Part shown: in pieces, positions 62,257 through 64,000 of the stretch | How the letters are laid out: the number at the start of each line of letters is the position of its first letter | Position numbering within the stretch: position 1 is the first letter of the stretch | DNA from: Anaeromyxobacter sp. | Lineage (GTDB): Bacteria > Myxococcota > Myxococcia > Myxococcales > Anaeromyxobacteraceae | DNA length: 64,000 nucleotides | NCBI GenBank assembly: GCA_025360965.1 | Contig: JANYBC010000255.1 | Span: forward strand, 1 to 64,000 | Direction of reading: 5' to 3' | Translations under genes and position numbers: made by a program | The notes under the pieces: generated by a model | Told to the model about the DNA's origin: nothing | Database searches by the model: none | What the model saw: the letters and a program-made list of their open reading frames with translations, nothing else

Positions 62257-62321
62257 AGGGTCCACCTCCCGGCGCTCCGATCCTAATGGCCGGACCGCCG
62301 GGCTTCCACCGAGAGCCGCGG

Positions 62322-63371
62322 CTACTTCTTGGGGGCCAGCTCGGCGTCGACGAGGGCCGTGAAGGCCTCGAGCTTCTGGGCGCCGGAGATGAGCCGGCCG
62401 TTGATGAAGAAGGCCGGGGTGCCGCGCACGCCGGCGTCGTTGCCGGCCTTGAAGTGGTCGGCCACCAGCTTGGCCTTCTCGCCGGAGTCGAGGCACTTGC
62501 TGAAGCGCCCCTCGTCGAGCTTCAGGTCGCGGGCGTAGGCCTTGAGGTCGGTGATCTCGAGCTTGGGCGTGGCCGCGAAGAGCCGGTCGTGCATCTCCCA
62601 GTACTTGCCCTGGTCACCGGCGCAGTGGGCCGCCTCAGCCGCCTTGGGGGCGAGGTTGTGGTTGGGGAGCGGGTAGTCGCGGTAGACCAGCCGCAGCTTG
62701 CCCTTGTACTTCTCCAGCTCGAGGAGGTCCTTCACGGTGGCCTCGGCCTTGGAGCAGTAGGGGCACTGGAAGTCGGAGAATTCGACGATGGTGACCGGCG
62801 CGTTGTCCGGGCCCTTCGACGGCCCGGTGGCGGCGACCTCGACCTTGGACGGCAGGTAGGGGGCCAGCAGCACCTCCACCTTGGCGTCGGCGCGGAGCTG
62901 GTCGATGTACTGGGCCAGCACCGCCTCGCTCTTCTGGCGGCGGAGGAACTGGACGATCTGCGGCTTGACCTGATCGAACGGCTCCTTCACCTGCCCGGCG
63001 GCCTTGGCGCGCTCGTAGAGGGCCCGGACCTCCTCGTCGGTCGGCTCGCCGACCTTGGGCGAGAGCACGACGCGGAGGAACTCGTCGACCGGCTTGCCGG
63101 CCACCTTGGCCTTGGCCTCGATCAGCTTCTGGTTGATGAGCTGGTCGAGCGCCGCCTTGCGCATGTCGTAGGTGCGCTGCTCCATGTCGTTCAGCTCGCC
63201 GCGGATCGACTTGTCGACGTCGCCGGCGGTGATCACCTCGGCGCCGATCCGGGCGACCGGCGCGTTGATCCCGGAGGCGGCCGCGGTGTCGGAGGCCTGC
63301 GTCGGGCGGGTGGACTGGCAGGCGATGGCGGCCGAGGCGAGCAGGCCGAGGACGACGTGACGGATGTGCAT
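62322..63371 (-). CDS. Lipoprotein with SurA-like N-terminus fused to DsbA/thioredoxin-like domain
   Basis: ARIGAEVITAGDVDKSIRGELNDMEQRTYDMRKAALDQLINQKLI; VTIVEFSDFQCPYCSKAEATVKDL. Confidence 0.88.
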   Translation of the reverse strand: MHIRHVVLGLLASAAIACQSTRPTQASDTAAASGINAPVARIGAEVITAGDVDKSIRGELNDMEQRTYDMRKAALDQLINQKLIEAKAKVAGKPVDEFLRVVLSPKVGEPTDEEVRALYERAKAAGQVKEPFDQVKPQIVQFLRRQKSEAVLAQYIDQLRADAKVEVLLAPYLPSKVEVAATGPSKGPDNAPVTIVEFSDFQCPYCSKAEATVKDLLELEKYKGKLRLVYRDYPLPNHNLAPKAAEAAHCAGDQGKYWEMHDRLFAATPKLEITDLKAYARDLKLDEGRFSKCLDSGEKAKLVADHFKAGNDAGVRGTPAFFINGRLISGAQKLEAFTALVDAELAPKK

Positions 63372-63510
63372 GGGACTCCAGACGGGGGATGAGGAAAGAA
63401 CGGGGCAATTTGCATCGTCCCGGGGCTCAAGGTCAATCGGCGAGGGCCGGCCGCCATTCCCTGGCCCTGGCTCCTTCCCGCCCCGAAAGCGGTAGACTCC
63501 GCCTCCGCCC

Positions 63511-64000
63511 ATGAGCACCACCGACACTTGGAATCCAGACCAGTACGCCCGCTTCGCCGGCGAGCGGCGGCAGCCGTGGGACGATCTCACCGCGCTGCTC
63601 TCGCCGCTCAGCCGACCGCGGGTCGTCGACCTCGGCTGCGGCGACGGCGCGCTGACGGCGGAGCTGCACGGGCGGCTCCAGGCGCGGGAGACGGTGGGCG
63701 TCGACAGCTCGCCGGCCATGCTGGAGCGGGCGGCGCCGCGTGCCGGGGCCGGGCTGCGCTTCAAGCAGGGTGACGCAGGCAGCTTCAGCGGCGGGCCGTT
63801 CGACCTGGTCTTCTCCAACGCGGCGCTCCACTGGGTAGCGGACCACGCCGCCTTGCTGCCCCGCCTCGCCGCGCTGCTGGCGCCGGGCGGCCAGCTCGCG
63901 GTGCAGGTGCCGGTGAACGACCAGCACCCCTCGCACCTGGAGGCGGCGGCGACCGCGGCCGAGCCGCCCTTCGAGGCGGCGCTGGGGGGCTGGCGCCGGG
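63511..64000 (+). CDS. Trans-aconitate methyltransferase-like SAM methyltransferase (3' truncated by window end)
   Basis: WNPDQYARFAGERRQPWDDLTALL, VVDLGCGDGALTAEL, FSNAALHWVADH. Confidence 0.88.
   Translation, partial: MSTTDTWNPDQYARFAGERRQPWDDLTALLSPLSRPRVVDLGCGDGALTAELHGRLQARETVGVDSSPAMLERAAPRAGAGLRFKQGDAGSFSGGPFDLVFSNAALHWVADHAALLPRLAALLAPGGQLAVQVPVNDQHPSHLEAAATAAEPPFEAALGGWRR

Overview
High-GC window that looks myxobacterial (Anaeromyxobacter-like by gene content; inference only), with about 53 supported coding features. Core genes: aceA (partial), hemH, topA, ettA, a hyp hydrogenase-maturation operon, maeB, pyrF, ybaK, proS, ispG, and several peptidases, kinases and ABC transporters. 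There are two accessory stretches. (i) ~4.6-16.1 kb holds a NERD-domain helicase, a YjjJ-type HipA kinase preceded by 12-bp iterons, three HNH nuclease genes (one with an N-terminal EVE-like domain), a small internally duplicated protein, and a wHTH + AbiEii-like nucleotidyltransferase pair. (ii) ~31.0-34.8 kb holds an IS91-type transposase broken by one in-frame TGA, a 17-bp tandem repeat, an AAA/DUF4143 ATPase with an 11-bp-arm palindrome abutting its start codon, and a palindrome-rich intergenic region. Other notable items: a CarH/LitR-like B12-binding MerR regulator with the W-x9-EH motif; a predicted pseudokinase (HRD->HRG, DFG->AFS) followed by a possible ~105-nt hairpin/terminator transcription unit and a sigma factor; a kinase fused to a degenerate cyclase domain beside an intact-looking cyclase; an unlisted 29-aa membrane ORF overlapping a DUF302 gene; and recurrent TANNCT boxes 6-12 nt before start codons, suggesting leaderless transcription. 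All family calls come from reading motifs by eye; no database search was possible.
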